Below, one piece after another: positions 1 through 8,922 of a stretch of 64,000 nt of DNA. The position numbers and the translations under genes were made by a program. The stretch lies in NCBI RefSeq assembly GCF_018613195.1, contig NZ_JAGGQQ010000004.1, positions 335,375 through 399,374 of the forward strand, read 5' to 3'. This DNA comes from Bacillus sp. ISL-45. GTDB taxonomy: Bacteria > Bacillota > Bacilli > Bacillales > Cytobacillaceae. Position 1 is the first letter of the stretch. Each line of letters opens with the position of its first letter. The notes under the pieces were generated by a model. That model had not been told where the DNA came from and ran no database searches. It saw only the letters and a program-made list of their open reading frames with translations.

Positions 1-161
1 ATCGCTTCCTGCAGAGTACCTGAATCATTCGATACAGGGACAAACAGCCCTTTAGGCTGTTTGGCTTCAGCGAGACTGCTTACAGTATGAAAGCGGATAT
101 TCTCACCCTTTATTCCAGTTGTTCTTGAAAATAGACTTGAAACATCCTGGTATGTCAGCAT
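1..161 (-). CDS. murF: MurF-like Mur ligase, N-terminal part (runs off the window)
   Basis: Only the first 53 residues are inside the window. They read MLTYQDVSSLF and then a stretch ending LFVPVSNDSGTLQEAI, which resembles the N-terminal substrate-binding domain of MurF, the ligase adding D-Ala-D-Ala to the UDP-MurNAc-tripeptide in the cytoplasm. The ATG follows the murE stop after one base (TAATATG), and an AGGAGAGG ribosome site lies inside the murE end, so the two are translationally coupled. In B. subtilis mraY, not murF, follows murE, and murF is elsewhere. The catalytic P-loop lies outside the window, so a degenerate second MurF-like protein cannot be excluded. Confidence 0.6.
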   Translation of the reverse strand, partial: MLTYQDVSSLFSRTTGIKGENIRFHTVSSLAEAKQPKGLFVPVSNDSGTLQEA

Positions 162-162
162 A

Positions 163-1623
163 TTACCTCTCCTCTATCGCCTCGCGTGCCACAATCCGGT
201 CATCAAAATCAAATGTTCTGTCACCAATTTGCTGATACGTTTCGTGGCCCTTGCCAGCAATCAGGATGACATCTCCTGACTTCGCATTTTTCACGGCATG
301 CTGGATAGCTTCTTTCCGATCAATGATTGAAGTATAAACTTCACCCTTTACTCCTTCTTCCATATCCTTGATGATTTCTGCCGGATCCTCGCTTCGGGGA
401 TTATCCGATGTGAAGATAGCATCTGTAGAATATTCACAGGCGATTTTCGCCATAAGCGGACGCTTTGTGCGATCACGGTCACCACCACAGCCTACTATAC
501 AAAATACCCTTTTCTGGGCAAATTGCTGTATGGTCTTCAGTACATTCTCAAGGCTATCCGGTGTATGGGCATAGTCAACAATCACAGAGAAATCCTGTCC
601 CGCATCGACTACTTCAAATCTTCCCGAAACTCCCTTGACACCTTCCACAGAGGCGATGATATCATCTAAAGATAAGCCGGAAACTACGGCAGCTCCGATA
701 CTGGCGAGTACATTATAGATGCTGAACTTGCCGATCAACTGGATGTTTACCTTTTTCACGCCAATAGGACTGACCAAATCAAATGATGTACCGCTTGCTG
801 TCATTGCGATGTTGACCGCCTGCAGGTCAGCATGGTTATCAATGCCGTAAGTTAATATATGGGCAGTTGTCAGCATGGCGAATTCGTCACTTGCCGGATC
901 ATCTGCATTCAGGACAGCAAATTTAGGTTTCTCATGGTTGAAGGCATTTCCGAGCTGTGAAAACAGAAGCCCCTTCGCTTTTCTGTATTCTTCCATTGTC
1001 TTGTGGTAGTCCAAATGGTCCTGCGTCAGGTTTGTGAAAACAGCAACATTGTAATCCGTACCATGGACACGTCCATAAACGAGCGCATGCGATGATACCT
1101 CCATTACTGCTGACTTCACCTGTTCGTCAACCATCCTCTTGAATGTCTTTTGCAAAGTCAGGCTTTCAGGAGTTGTATTCTTGACTTCAAAGATTTGCTC
1201 GCCGATTTTTGTGTACATCGTTCCAATCAGACCGGTCTTCTGGCCAGCATCCTTGAAAATCTGTTCAATAATATGGCTGGTCGTTGTCTTTCCATTGGTA
1301 CCCGTTATCCCTACCATATGAAGCTTCTGGCTGGGCTGGCCGTAAAAAGCATCAGCAAGCACTGCCATTGCCCGGACAGTGTCCTTGACAACAATTACCG
1401 GGACATTCACAGGTAATTCTCGTTCAGCGAGAACGGCTGCAGCTCCATTTTTCACTGCTGAACCAGCAAAATCATGACCATCAACTGTATAACCTTTTAT
1501 GCATATGAATAAACTTCCAGGAGTCACTCTGCGGTTATCATTCTCAATTGAAGTAATTTCGGGATTTTCTCCCTTGTAATCCACGAACGGGCGCAAGTAA
1601 CCAATCAATTCGTGTAATTTCAT
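163..1623 (-). CDS. murE: UDP-N-acetylmuramoyl-tripeptide synthetase (meso-DAP-adding) MurE
   Basis: Cytoplasmic ATP-dependent ligase adding the third stem-peptide residue to UDP-MurNAc-L-Ala-D-Glu. The 486-residue protein has the N-terminal Mur domain ([16 protein letters not shown]), the P-loop [11 protein letters not shown] near residue 110, and the DNPRSEDP motif near 400; DNPR is the established signature for meso-diaminopimelate rather than lysine. The start chosen is ATG at 1623 ([10 protein letters not shown]), which matches the family N-terminus; a TTG three codons upstream sits too close to the GAGAGG site. It is separated from spoVD by a terminator, so it probably has its own promoter, and is coupled to the murF-like gene downstream. 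Confidence 0.95.
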   Translation of the reverse strand: MKLHELIGYLRPFVDYKGENPEITSIENDNRRVTPGSLFICIKGYTVDGHDFAGSAVKNGAAAVLAERELPVNVPVIVVKDTVRAMAVLADAFYGQPSQKLHMVGITGTNGKTTTSHIIEQIFKDAGQKTGLIGTMYTKIGEQIFEVKNTTPESLTLQKTFKRMVDEQVKSAVMEVSSHALVYGRVHGTDYNVAVFTNLTQDHLDYHKTMEEYRKAKGLLFSQLGNAFNHEKPKFAVLNADDPASDEFAMLTTAHILTYGIDNHADLQAVNIAMTASGTSFDLVSPIGVKKVNIQLIGKFSIYNVLASIGAAVVSGLSLDDIIASVEGVKGVSGRFEVVDAGQDFSVIVDYAHTPDSLENVLKTIQQFAQKRVFCIVGCGGDRDRTKRPLMAKIACEYSTDAIFTSDNPRSEDPAEIIKDMEEGVKGEVYTSIIDRKEAIQHAVKNAKSGDVILIAGKGHETYQQIGDRTFDFDDRIVAREAIEER

Positions 1624-1750
1624 AAATATCAAATCCTCTCAAACAACATGGCGACTCTTATTTTACATGATTAGGCTGAAATTAGCCATTGTGGAGATGA
1701 AAAGAACAAGCCCTTTTTACGTGAGTAAGTGCAGAAATAGCCGGCAGCCT

Positions 1751-1786
1751 AAAACAGGCGGCGGATGATTATCCTGCCGCCGCCTG
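1751..1786 (-). terminator. Intrinsic terminator between spoVD and murE
   Basis: Perfect 10-bp GC-rich stem (CAGGCGGCGG with CCGCCGCCTG, 12-base loop) followed on the minus strand by a short T4 run. It lies 35 bases beyond the spoVD stop. The short T run leaves open partial read-through into murE. Confidence 0.65.
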
Positions 1787-1820
1787 CTCACGTTAAGCTT
1801 TTGTTTCTAGCATATCTTCG

Positions 1821-3734
1821 TTAATCGTTCATATAAACCCTGATCGTTGACCCTTCCTTGATTTTCACTCCTGGTGAAGGAAGCTGTTTAACAACCTTCT
1901 CGCCATCGCCTGCAATATCTAATTTGAAATTGATCAATTGCTGCCTGAGTTCTTGTTTGGTTAAGCCGATCAGGTCAGGGACCTCCACCATTGGTGTATC
2001 CATCCACGTCAATTCTTTTTCAATCTGTTCCTTCCGCGGAGGAACCTCCATCGCGCGCAGGCTATCTTCCATCATATCGCCAACGATAGGAGCTGCCACC
2101 ACCCCACCGAATTGTACTGTACCTTTTGGGTTATCTACGGCTACATAGATAACAATTTGCGGGTCATCCGCAGGGGCAAAGCCTATGAACGATACGATAT
2201 GGTTATTTTCGAGATATCGCCCATCCTTCGCCTTTTGGGCTGTACCAGTTTTGCCGCCAACCCTGTAAGAGTCTACATAAGCATTTTTACCTGAACCCTT
2301 AGCTACGACACTTTCAAGCGCATGCCTTATCTCTTTTGAAGTCTCTTCAGAGATTACTCTTCTTTTGGCCTGCGGGGATTTCTTCATGACAACCTCCCCT
2401 GTAACAGGGTCAATCAACTCTTTAGCAATATAAGGTGTATAAAGGATTCCACCATTTACTGCTGCTGAAACGGCAGCGACCTGCTGGATCGGTGTGACTG
2501 AAACACCCTGCCCAAAAGCCGTTGTTGCCTGTTCGATTGGACCGACCCTGTCCAGGTTGAAAAGGATTCCTTTCCCTTCCCCTTGAAGGTCAATGCCTGT
2601 TTTCTCACCAAACCCGAAATCCTTCACATATTTGAACAGTTTTTCTTTTCCAAGTCTGTCCCCGAGCTCGACAAACCCTGGGTTGCAGGAATTCTCGACT
2701 ACTTCAAGGAAGGATTGGCTTCCGTGTCCGCCCTTTTTCCAGCACCGTATCCTTGCCCCGGCTACTTCTACTGAACCAGAATCGTGAAAATGGTCTTTTT
2801 CCAAATCAACCTTACCTTCCTGAAGGGCTGCTGCCAAGGTTACGATTTTAAAAGTGGAACCTGGCTCATATGTGCTCCAAATCGGCAAGTTGCGGTTATA
2901 GACTTCCGGAGCAACATTACGGAAGTTAGCCGGGTCGAAGTCTGGCCTGCTCGACATTGCCAGGATCTCACCGTTATTCGGATTCATGGCAATGGCAATG
3001 ATGCCATCAGGATTGTATTTGGCCTGGGCAATATCCAGCTCCCTCTCTACGATGGTCTGTACCCTGCTGTCAATTGTCAGCTTCAGATCCAACCCGTCCA
3101 CCGGCGGCTCATAATCATCCGCCATATTGTTCATCCGCTGCTGTTTCGCATCCGCATAAAATTGAACCGAGCCCTTTTGCCCTTGCAATTCCTTATCATA
3201 ATAGAGCTCAAGCCCCATCAATCCTTGATTATCGACTCCCGCAAAACCTAGGACATGCGATAGATAGCTGCCGTATGGATAATGGCGCTTTGAATCCTCG
3301 CCGATATAAACGCCTTTGATATCCAGCGCCCTTATTTCCTTTGCTTTCTCATGGGAAATTTTCCTTCCCTCTGGAATTCTCTCAATCATTGCTTTTTTCG
3401 TAATATGTTGATAGGCCTTCTCCTTAGACATATTTAGTGCTTTCGCCAATATTTCAGCAGCCGCTTCAGGATCTTTTACCTGGCGCGGCACTACGTAAAC
3501 AGTCGGCGCACTAATATTCGTTGCCAGCGCTATCCCGTTCCTGTCCGTAATCTCTCCACGCTGCGGTTCAAACGGTACATTCCTGCTCCATGAATCCTTT
3601 GCTTTTCCCGTCAAGAAATCTCCTAGCATAAATTGCACATAGCCAAGACGGACATCTATGATAAAAAACACCAAAATCCCGATTACCAAAACGAGCGCCA
3701 GCCTCTTTCTGACCGTCACATTTGATACACGCAT
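1821..3734 (-). CDS. spoVD: Sporulation-specific penicillin-binding protein SpoVD
   Basis: Class B transpeptidase that makes the spore cortex peptidoglycan, working with the SEDS protein SpoVE in the outer forespore membrane. The 637 residues hold one N-terminal membrane segment (about 13-31), the dimerisation domain, and the transpeptidase domain with SxxK (STFK near 294), SCN and KTGTAQ motifs, ending in one PASTA domain (about 578-637). This single C-terminal PASTA domain separates SpoVD from PbpB, which has two. The N-terminus MRVSNVTVRKRL matches family members. A sigma-E promoter lies 65-95 bases upstream, and a 52-bp tandem array sits farther upstream between it and pbpB. Confidence 0.95.
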   Translation of the reverse strand: MRVSNVTVRKRLALVLVIGILVFFIIDVRLGYVQFMLGDFLTGKAKDSWSRNVPFEPQRGEITDRNGIALATNISAPTVYVVPRQVKDPEAAAEILAKALNMSKEKAYQHITKKAMIERIPEGRKISHEKAKEIRALDIKGVYIGEDSKRHYPYGSYLSHVLGFAGVDNQGLMGLELYYDKELQGQKGSVQFYADAKQQRMNNMADDYEPPVDGLDLKLTIDSRVQTIVERELDIAQAKYNPDGIIAIAMNPNNGEILAMSSRPDFDPANFRNVAPEVYNRNLPIWSTYEPGSTFKIVTLAAALQEGKVDLEKDHFHDSGSVEVAGARIRCWKKGGHGSQSFLEVVENSCNPGFVELGDRLGKEKLFKYVKDFGFGEKTGIDLQGEGKGILFNLDRVGPIEQATTAFGQGVSVTPIQQVAAVSAAVNGGILYTPYIAKELIDPVTGEVVMKKSPQAKRRVISEETSKEIRHALESVVAKGSGKNAYVDSYRVGGKTGTAQKAKDGRYLENNHIVSFIGFAPADDPQIVIYVAVDNPKGTVQFGGVVAAPIVGDMMEDSLRAMEVPPRKEQIEKELTWMDTPMVEVPDLIGLTKQELRQQLINFKLDIAGDGEKVVKQLPSPGVKIKEGSTIRVYMND

Positions 3735-3800
3735 ATATTAAACAAACCTCCCCCATAGTCGTTCCAATAGTAGATTAAGATACTCTCAGACACTCGTTCA

Positions 3801-3828
3801 AATATATGCTTGTACGAATTCAAATATA
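3801..3828 (-). promoter_or_regulatory. Sigma-E promoter of spoVD
   Basis: Reading the minus strand, TATATTT (3828-3822) is followed after 13 bases by CATATATT (3808-3801). This matches the mother-cell sigma-E consensus (ATATT-like -35, CATAnAnT -10, 13-14-base spacer). spoVD is sigma-E dependent in B. subtilis. The start point would be near 3794, giving a leader of about 60 bases. Confidence 0.75.
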
Positions 3829-3918
3829 ACAAGAAGTAGAGACAGGCTGAGGTTTATTAGAACCTGCGGCCGAGCCTGATTAGGTCAACTTTTGATGAAA
3901 ATCTCGTGCACTGGTTAG

Positions 3919-4345
3919 ACCTGGAACTACTTCAGACAAAACGAGCGGCTCCGACTGCGTTTTTGTCTGAACCTGGGGGAACTTCGGACAAAATGAGGGG
4001 ATCCCTCGCTGATTTTGTCCGAACCAGAGGCTACTTCGGACAAAGTGAGGGGCTCCCTCGCTGGTTTTGTCCGAACCTGGGGCTACTTCAGACAAAATGA
4101 GGGGCTCCCACTCTGGTTTTGTCCGAACCTGAGGCTACTTCGGACAATATGAGGGACTCTGACTGCGTTTTTGTCCGAACCTGAGGCTACTTCAGACAAA
4201 GTGAGGAGCTCCGACTGCGTTTTTGTCTGAACCTGAGGCTACTTCGGACAAAATGAAGGGCTCTGACTCTGTTTTTGTCCAAACTTTAGGCTACTTCAGA
4301 CAAAGTAAGCGGCTCCTACTGCGTTTTTGTCCGAAGCTGGAACTG
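3919..4345. repeat. Tandem array 1: eight 52-bp units, each an inverted repeat
   Basis: Eight units begin at 3919 and run without any insertion or deletion to 4334, with a partial ninth to about 4345. Each unit has the form ACTTCRGACAAAR, a purine-rich GAGGGGCTCC-like loop, then TTTTGTCYGAAC. The arms can pair over about 11 bp. Units 1 and 6 carry an A in the left arm with a matching T in the right arm, and units 2, 3, 5 and 7 carry G with C, so pairing is kept in six of eight units. It lies between the pbpB terminator and the spoVD promoter region. Since 52 is not a multiple of three, reading frames crossing it are by-products. Confidence 0.95.
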
Positions 4346-4374
4346 CTATTGCATACGCTTCTACCGGGCACCAC

Positions 4375-4420
4375 AAAAAAAAAAAACAGAGGAAGGGCTC
4401 AACCGCCCACTTCCTCTGTT
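4375..4420 (-). terminator. Terminator built into the end of pbpB
   Basis: Minus-strand stem AACAGAGGAAG/CTTCCTCTGTT (4420-4410 and 4395-4385) followed by a run of 12 T. The pbpB stop codon (4401-4399) lies in the loop, so the stem encodes the last residues of the protein. It ends the mraZ-rsmH-ftsL-pbpB transcript before the repeat array. Confidence 0.9.
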
Positions 4421-6609
4421 TCTTCATTATCTTCCTCAGTCTTCAAGGATTTCTCAAATTGCTGAAGCGGGGTTTCCAGCTCGACAATCAGGTTCTCCCC
4501 TTCATTGATTGGTACTCCAGGCTTAAGGCTTTGTTTTGTGACGTAACCGCTGCCGGCTTTATTTAGCTTAATTTCTGCAATCTGCGCCAGTTTCATGACA
4601 TCCCGGAGTGACCAGTCTGTCATGTCTGGGTAAGTCATGACTCCGGATGATCTGATAAAGACCTTTTCTCCTTCGAGCGCCATTATATCAGCCTTAGGCA
4701 ACTGCTCCTCGACCTGGTTTCCGTCCCCTATAACAACTGTTTCAAACCCTTTGGATTCAAGCAAGCTCTTCGCTTCTGCGGCACTCATACTGGTTACATC
4801 CGGAACGAGGCTGGAATCAGCCTTTTCCATAGAGGCAGGTTTAATATTTAAATACTGCAGGCTGCTTTTCATCACTGATTTAAAAATCATGGAGGTTGGG
4901 ATAGAACCTTTATAATAATGGTCAATTTCCGGCTGCTGGACAGCGACATAGACGATTAATTTAGGATCATCTTTTGGTGCCATCCCAAGGAAAGAGAACA
5001 GATAATCGCTTGCACCATCTAAATAACTGCCGTTCGCTGTTATGTTTGCAGTACCTGTTTTCCCAGCAACCTCGTACCCATCGATGGCGTACGATTTCCC
5101 TGTACCATGCTCACCAGTGACAACAGTCCCTAAAACATCCCTAACTGCCTTGGCAGTTTCAGCAGAAATAGGCTGGCCAACAGACTTTGGTTCCTCTTGC
5201 TTGATCACATCACCAGTGTTTGGATCGACTATCTTATCAATAACTCGCGGTTTCATCATATTTCCGTCATTCGCCACTGCTGTCGCTGCCTGGATCAGCT
5301 GGATCGGCGTTATAGTGGTTCCCTGTCCATATGATGTCGTAATCTTTTCAATCGGCCATTTATAGACAATTGTTCCAGATGTTTCGTTAGGGAGGTCAAT
5401 GCCCGTAGGCTGGTCAAAGCCAAAATCAGTCAAGTACTCACGGAATTTTTCCGTACCTATTTTTTCATTTACCAGCTTTGCAACTGCTACGTTAGAGGAA
5501 CGCTGGATACCTTCCAAAAAAGATATTGTTCCCCAACCACTGCCGTTGTGGTCGCGAATTGCCCTGGAGTTTTCGGTAACTTTATAGGAACCTGATTTAT
5601 AAAGTTCATTCGGATTCCATTTATTTTCCTCAATTGCTGCTGCAAGCGTGAAAATCTTCATCGTAGATCCTGGCTCGATCGGTGTCTCGACCACCTCATT
5701 GTGCCAGCTATTATCCAGCCCCTCCCTTGTCGTCGGGTGGAAGCTCGGACGCTGGGCCATCGCAAGGATATCACCAGTCTTCGGATCAGCGACGACTGCA
5801 ATGATCTTCTTTGGCTTATATTCCTCCACAACACGATCGACGGCATCCTCTACGAATGTTTGGATTTTTTTATCAATCGTTAAAAATACATTGCTGCCAT
5901 CCTTGGCAGGCGTAACTTTTTTCTCTCCGTCAGGTAAGAGAAAGCCCCATAAATCACTTTCAAATGAGAGAGAACCATTTTCACCAGTCAATTCGTCATT
6001 AAGCGTTTTTTCAATCCCCAGCTGACCGGAAGTAACTGTTTTCTTATCTTTTGTTTCTTCCTTCTCAACAAATCCGATTAAATGGGAAGAAAATACACCG
6101 TTTGGATAGAACCTCTTTGAATCTCGTAAAAAAGTAATTCCTGGCAGCTTCTCCTCTTCGATTTTCCGCTTGGTCTGATGAGAAATATCGCGGCCGGCTT
6201 TTCCAAACTCAACCTGCCATGCTTTTTCTTTGGTAAGTCGTTTATAAATTTCCGATTCGCTCATATCGATATATTTAGCCAGCACGGCCGCTGTCTTCGC
6301 AGGGTCGCTTACATGCTTCGGCTTCTTCTTATTCGTTGTTACTGAATCGTTAAGGATTGCGACAAGTGTGTAGGCAGTCGTATCCTCCGCGACCACTTCA
6401 CCTTTGCGGTCAAAGATCGTTCCTCTTGTAGCCTCGATTACTTTTTCATTCGTGTACTTTTGCTGTGCCCTTGCAGCCAGTGCTTGCCCGTGTACTTCTC
6501 CCGTAACCTGGATGGTTACGAACCTGAAAATCAAGATAAAAAAGAGCAGGCTGAATATTACGAATAATACCGCTGCTCCTGCATTCATATTTGGCTGTTT
6601 CTTAATCAT
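4399..6609 (-). CDS. pbpB: Penicillin-binding protein 2B, septal transpeptidase
   Basis: Essential class B transpeptidase of the divisome, the partner of FtsW and FtsL/DivIC in septal wall synthesis. The 736 residues have an N-terminal membrane anchor (about 11-31), a pedestal domain, the transpeptidase domain with STMK (near 315), SSN and KTGTAN motifs, and two C-terminal PASTA domains (about 597-655 and 656-715), then an acidic Glu-rich tail. B. subtilis PbpB is about 716 residues. It overlaps ftsL by one base (TGATG), which implies coupled translation. Its 3' end doubles as the operon terminator. Confidence 0.95.
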   Translation of the reverse strand: MIKKQPNMNAGAAVLFVIFSLLFFILIFRFVTIQVTGEVHGQALAARAQQKYTNEKVIEATRGTIFDRKGEVVAEDTTAYTLVAILNDSVTTNKKKPKHVSDPAKTAAVLAKYIDMSESEIYKRLTKEKAWQVEFGKAGRDISHQTKRKIEEEKLPGITFLRDSKRFYPNGVFSSHLIGFVEKEETKDKKTVTSGQLGIEKTLNDELTGENGSLSFESDLWGFLLPDGEKKVTPAKDGSNVFLTIDKKIQTFVEDAVDRVVEEYKPKKIIAVVADPKTGDILAMAQRPSFHPTTREGLDNSWHNEVVETPIEPGSTMKIFTLAAAIEENKWNPNELYKSGSYKVTENSRAIRDHNGSGWGTISFLEGIQRSSNVAVAKLVNEKIGTEKFREYLTDFGFDQPTGIDLPNETSGTIVYKWPIEKITTSYGQGTTITPIQLIQAATAVANDGNMMKPRVIDKIVDPNTGDVIKQEEPKSVGQPISAETAKAVRDVLGTVVTGEHGTGKSYAIDGYEVAGKTGTANITANGSYLDGASDYLFSFLGMAPKDDPKLIVYVAVQQPEIDHYYKGSIPTSMIFKSVMKSSLQYLNIKPASMEKADSSLVPDVTSMSAAEAKSLLESKGFETVVIGDGNQVEEQLPKADIMALEGEKVFIRSSGVMTYPDMTDWSLRDVMKLAQIAEIKLNKAGSGYVTKQSLKPGVPINEGENLIVELETPLQQFEKSLKTEEDNEETEEVGG

Positions 6610-6965
6610 CAGTTTTCAACACCTTTAACATTGTCTTCGTTCAATGTTAAACCGAGCTTCTCTGTTACCTTTTTGATTCTTTCATAGGTACTTAATTCGC
6701 TAATCTGGACTTCAAGGTCACTGTTAATCTTTTGCTGCTCCTGAATGCTGCCTTCAATGATTTGGATTTCTTTGTTTACTTCGTAAATGGCTGCCTGTTT
6801 TGAAACCATGAATGTCGCGCCGAAGCAAACCATTGCCCCAAAAACAAACATCAGGATTTTTTCGCCGGGCGTCATTATCGAATTGCGTCTTGCCGGCGCT
6901 TTTGCCGGTGCCTGAACAGTGCGCTGCTGCTGTTCTTGCTGCAATTTTCTAGCCAGATTGCTCAT
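6609..6965 (-). CDS. ftsL: Cell division protein FtsL
   Basis: Small bitopic divisome protein that pairs with DivIC and activates the FtsW-PbpB synthase. The 118 residues have a Gln/Ala/Arg-rich cytoplasmic N-terminus, one membrane segment (about 36-56) and an extracellular heptad-rich coiled coil (about 58-105). Of two adjacent ATGs the second is preferred because it leaves six bases after AGGAGG. Position between rsmH and pbpB and the TGATG overlap with pbpB are as in other Bacillus. Confidence 0.93.
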   Translation of the reverse strand: MSNLARKLQQEQQQRTVQAPAKAPARRNSIMTPGEKILMFVFGAMVCFGATFMVSKQAAIYEVNKEIQIIEGSIQEQQKINSDLEVQISELSTYERIKKVTEKLGLTLNEDNVKGVEN

Positions 6966-6996
6966 CATTTTCCCTCCTGAAATTATATTTTATATT

Positions 6997-7935
6997 TTAT
7001 TTTTTTACTTTTTCAGCGATACGCAGCTTTGCGGATCTTGCCCGGTTATTGAATTCCAGCTCTTCCTCTGACGGAAGGATCGGTTTCCTCGTAATCAGCT
7101 TCAATTTTGGCTGGTATTCCTCAGGTATGATCGGCAAACCTGGCGGTAGCGGCGGTGTTTCACTCGCTTTTTTCAAGGTAACCTTGCAAATCCTGTCTTC
7201 CAGTGAATGGAAGGTGATGACACTGATCCTTCCTCCTACGGACAGGAGATTAATTGCCTCCTCCAGTGATTTTTCAAATACACCAAGCTCATCATTAACC
7301 GCGATCCTGACTGCCTGAAAAACCCGTTTAGCCGGGTGGCCGCCTTTTCTCCTTGCAGGTGCAGGAATTGCATCCTTGATCAACTCAACAAGTTCACCAG
7401 TGGTTTCAATCGGTTTACTTTCCCTTGCAGCCTCAATCTTGCGGGCAATTTGTTTTGAAAACTTCTCTTCCCCGTACTGGAAAAAGATTTTGACCAATTT
7501 TTCATATGGCCATTCATTAATTACATCATAAGCGGACAATGGCGCGTCCTGGTCCATCCGCATATCGAGTGGAGCATCATGGTGATAACTGAACCCGCGT
7601 TCCGGTGTATCCAGCTGCGGTGAGGAAACTCCCAAATCATACAGAATCCCATCCACTTCTGTTACACCCAACTTTTCAAGCTCTTCCTGTAAATAAAGGA
7701 AATTGCTCTTGATGATCGTCAGCCTGTCGCCATAAGCAGCAAGCTTCTCTTTTGCATTCGCAATTGCAATATCGTCCTGGTCAAAAGCGTATAGCTTTCC
7801 TTTTTCCGAAAGCTTGGACAAAATCAATTCACTGTGGCCTGCGCCACCGAGAGTGCAATCCACATATGTACCGTCAGGCTTGATATCTAGCCCATCTACT
7901 GTTTCTTCCAGTAAAACTGTTGTATGTTTGAACAT
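6997..7935 (-). CDS. rsmH: 16S rRNA (cytosine1402-N4)-methyltransferase RsmH
   Basis: SAM-dependent methyltransferase acting on C1402 in the ribosomal P site. The 312-residue protein shows the family pattern: [13 protein letters not shown] at the start, the SAM loop [46 protein letters not shown] and ISFHSLEDR-like ITFHSLEDR. The start was placed at the second of two in-line ATGs because family members begin MF(K/Q)H and this ATG is six bases from AAGGTGG. It is the second gene of the mraZ operon. Confidence 0.95.
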   Translation of the reverse strand: MFKHTTVLLEETVDGLDIKPDGTYVDCTLGGAGHSELILSKLSEKGKLYAFDQDDIAIANAKEKLAAYGDRLTIIKSNFLYLQEELEKLGVTEVDGILYDLGVSSPQLDTPERGFSYHHDAPLDMRMDQDAPLSAYDVINEWPYEKLVKIFFQYGEEKFSKQIARKIEAARESKPIETTGELVELIKDAIPAPARRKGGHPAKRVFQAVRIAVNDELGVFEKSLEEAINLLSVGGRISVITFHSLEDRICKVTLKKASETPPLPPGLPIIPEEYQPKLKLITRKPILPSEEELEFNNRARSAKLRIAEKVKK

Positions 7936-7992
7936 CATGATCCACCTTTCCAATCGAGGAGCAGGTAATATTATATCAGAATAATGTTACCC

Positions 7993-8424
7993 TTAAATAT
8001 CAAATCCAATCATATTTTCCGCAATTTCAGCAAAAGATTCCTCAGATTCTGCGAAATATTCTTCCCAGATGGCTTTGCTCCAAATTTCAATTCGATTGGA
8101 AACACCTAAAATCACACATTCTTTCTCAAGCTTGGCGTATTGCATCAGCGGGGAAGGGATATTGACTCTCCCCTGTTTGTCAATTTCACTCTCGGTAGCA
8201 CCCGAAAAGAAAAAACGGGTAAATGCACGTGCATCTTTTTTTGTCAGCGGAAGTCCTTTAAGCTTCTCTTCGATCACTGACCATTCAGAAACAGGGTAAC
8301 CAAATAAACATTGGTCAAGTCCACGGGTAAGAATGAACATTTCTCCCAGGTTTTCACGGACCTTGGCAGGGATGATCAATCGGCCTTTGCTATCAACATT
8401 ATGATGGTATTCACCCATGAACAT
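7993..8424 (-). CDS. mraZ: Transcriptional regulator MraZ
   Basis: AbrB-fold DNA-binding protein that forms rings and controls the division cluster it heads. The 143 residues are two tandem MraZ/AbrB domains, each with the DxxGR pattern ([11 protein letters not shown] near 10, [10 protein letters not shown] near 86). The length equals B. subtilis MraZ once the start is put at [10 protein letters not shown], which has a GGGGGT site upstream; an in-frame extension of 15 residues upstream has no support. A set of GTGGK direct repeats 31-55 bases upstream is the likely autoregulatory operator. Confidence 0.95.
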   Translation of the reverse strand: MFMGEYHHNVDSKGRLIIPAKVRENLGEMFILTRGLDQCLFGYPVSEWSVIEEKLKGLPLTKKDARAFTRFFFSGATESEIDKQGRVNIPSPLMQYAKLEKECVILGVSNRIEIWSKAIWEEYFAESEESFAEIAENMIGFDI

Positions 8425-8454
8425 GCCACTACCCCCACTTTCTAAATACAATGT

Positions 8455-8479
8455 ACCACATTCCCCCACTTTTCACCAC
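8455..8479 (-). promoter_or_regulatory. Putative MraZ operator: three GTGGK repeats spaced 10 bp
   Basis: Minus strand reads GTGGT (8479-8475), GAAAA, GTGGG (8469-8465), GGAAT, GTGGT (8459-8455). Known MraZ boxes in E. coli are three TGGGN repeats separated by five bases just upstream of mraZ; spacing and location agree here. A further GTGGGGG lies at 8439-8433, overlapping the ribosome-binding region. Confidence 0.7.
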
Positions 8480-8544
8480 CTTATTTTAATTATTCTCCCC
8501 ACGCCTTTAAAATCCTTCTGTAAATATTCATTTCCATGAATTTC

Positions 8545-8870
8545 TTTCATTACAAAAAAGTTGCTTTTACTGTTTTTTGCCTTTCCTCTTCTTTTCAGGT
8601 AATGCAGAGGCGCTGCTTTTATCGTAAATCCTTTTTCCCCTTCATTTTGAGCAATGGAAAGCTGCTGCTTTTACCGTATAATATTTTCTCCCTTCATGCG
8701 GGGCAATGCAGAGGGCTTGCTTTTACCAAAAAATCTTCTCCCTTTACTTCGGGCAATGCAGAGGGCTTGCTTTTACTGAAAAATATCTTCTCCCTGTACT
8801 TCGGGCAAAGCAGCCGTTGCTTTTCCCGCAATTTGTTTTTCCCCCTGCATTTCGGGCAATTCATAGTGCG
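8545..8870. repeat. Tandem array 2: six degenerate 50-52-bp units
   Basis: The anchor TGCTTTT occurs at 8562, 8614, 8666, 8718, 8768 and 8818, giving periods of 52, 52, 52, 50 and 50, followed by a truncated unit ending near 8870. The best-preserved units read ACTTCGGGCAATGCAGAGGG then CTTGCTTTTAC and a pyrimidine tract. The stretch ACTTCGGGCAATGCAGAGGG lines up with ACTTCGGACAAAATGAGGGG of the array at 3.9 kb, so the two may share an ancestor. It lies between the bshC terminator and the mraZ promoter. Confidence 0.85.
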
Positions 8871-8886
8871 TCATTTATTTTTGAAA

Positions 8887-8916
8887 TAAAAAAGCTCCAC
8901 CCACATAGGGTGAAGC
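8887..8916 (-). terminator. Terminator of bshC
   Basis: Minus strand: GCTTCACCC, loop TATGT, GGGTGGAGC, then T6. It lies seven bases after the bshC stop. Confidence 0.9.
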
Positions 8917-8922
8917 CTGAAG

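Noticed and set aside
2784-3251. 155-codon plus-strand frame inside spoVD
   Set aside because: Antisense shadow of a well-supported gene with no ribosome site or family match.
3880-4465. Open frames of 60-80 codons on both strands across the 3.9-kb array
   Set aside because: They come from the repeat sequence, shift frame every 52 bp, lack ribosome sites and have repeat-like composition only.
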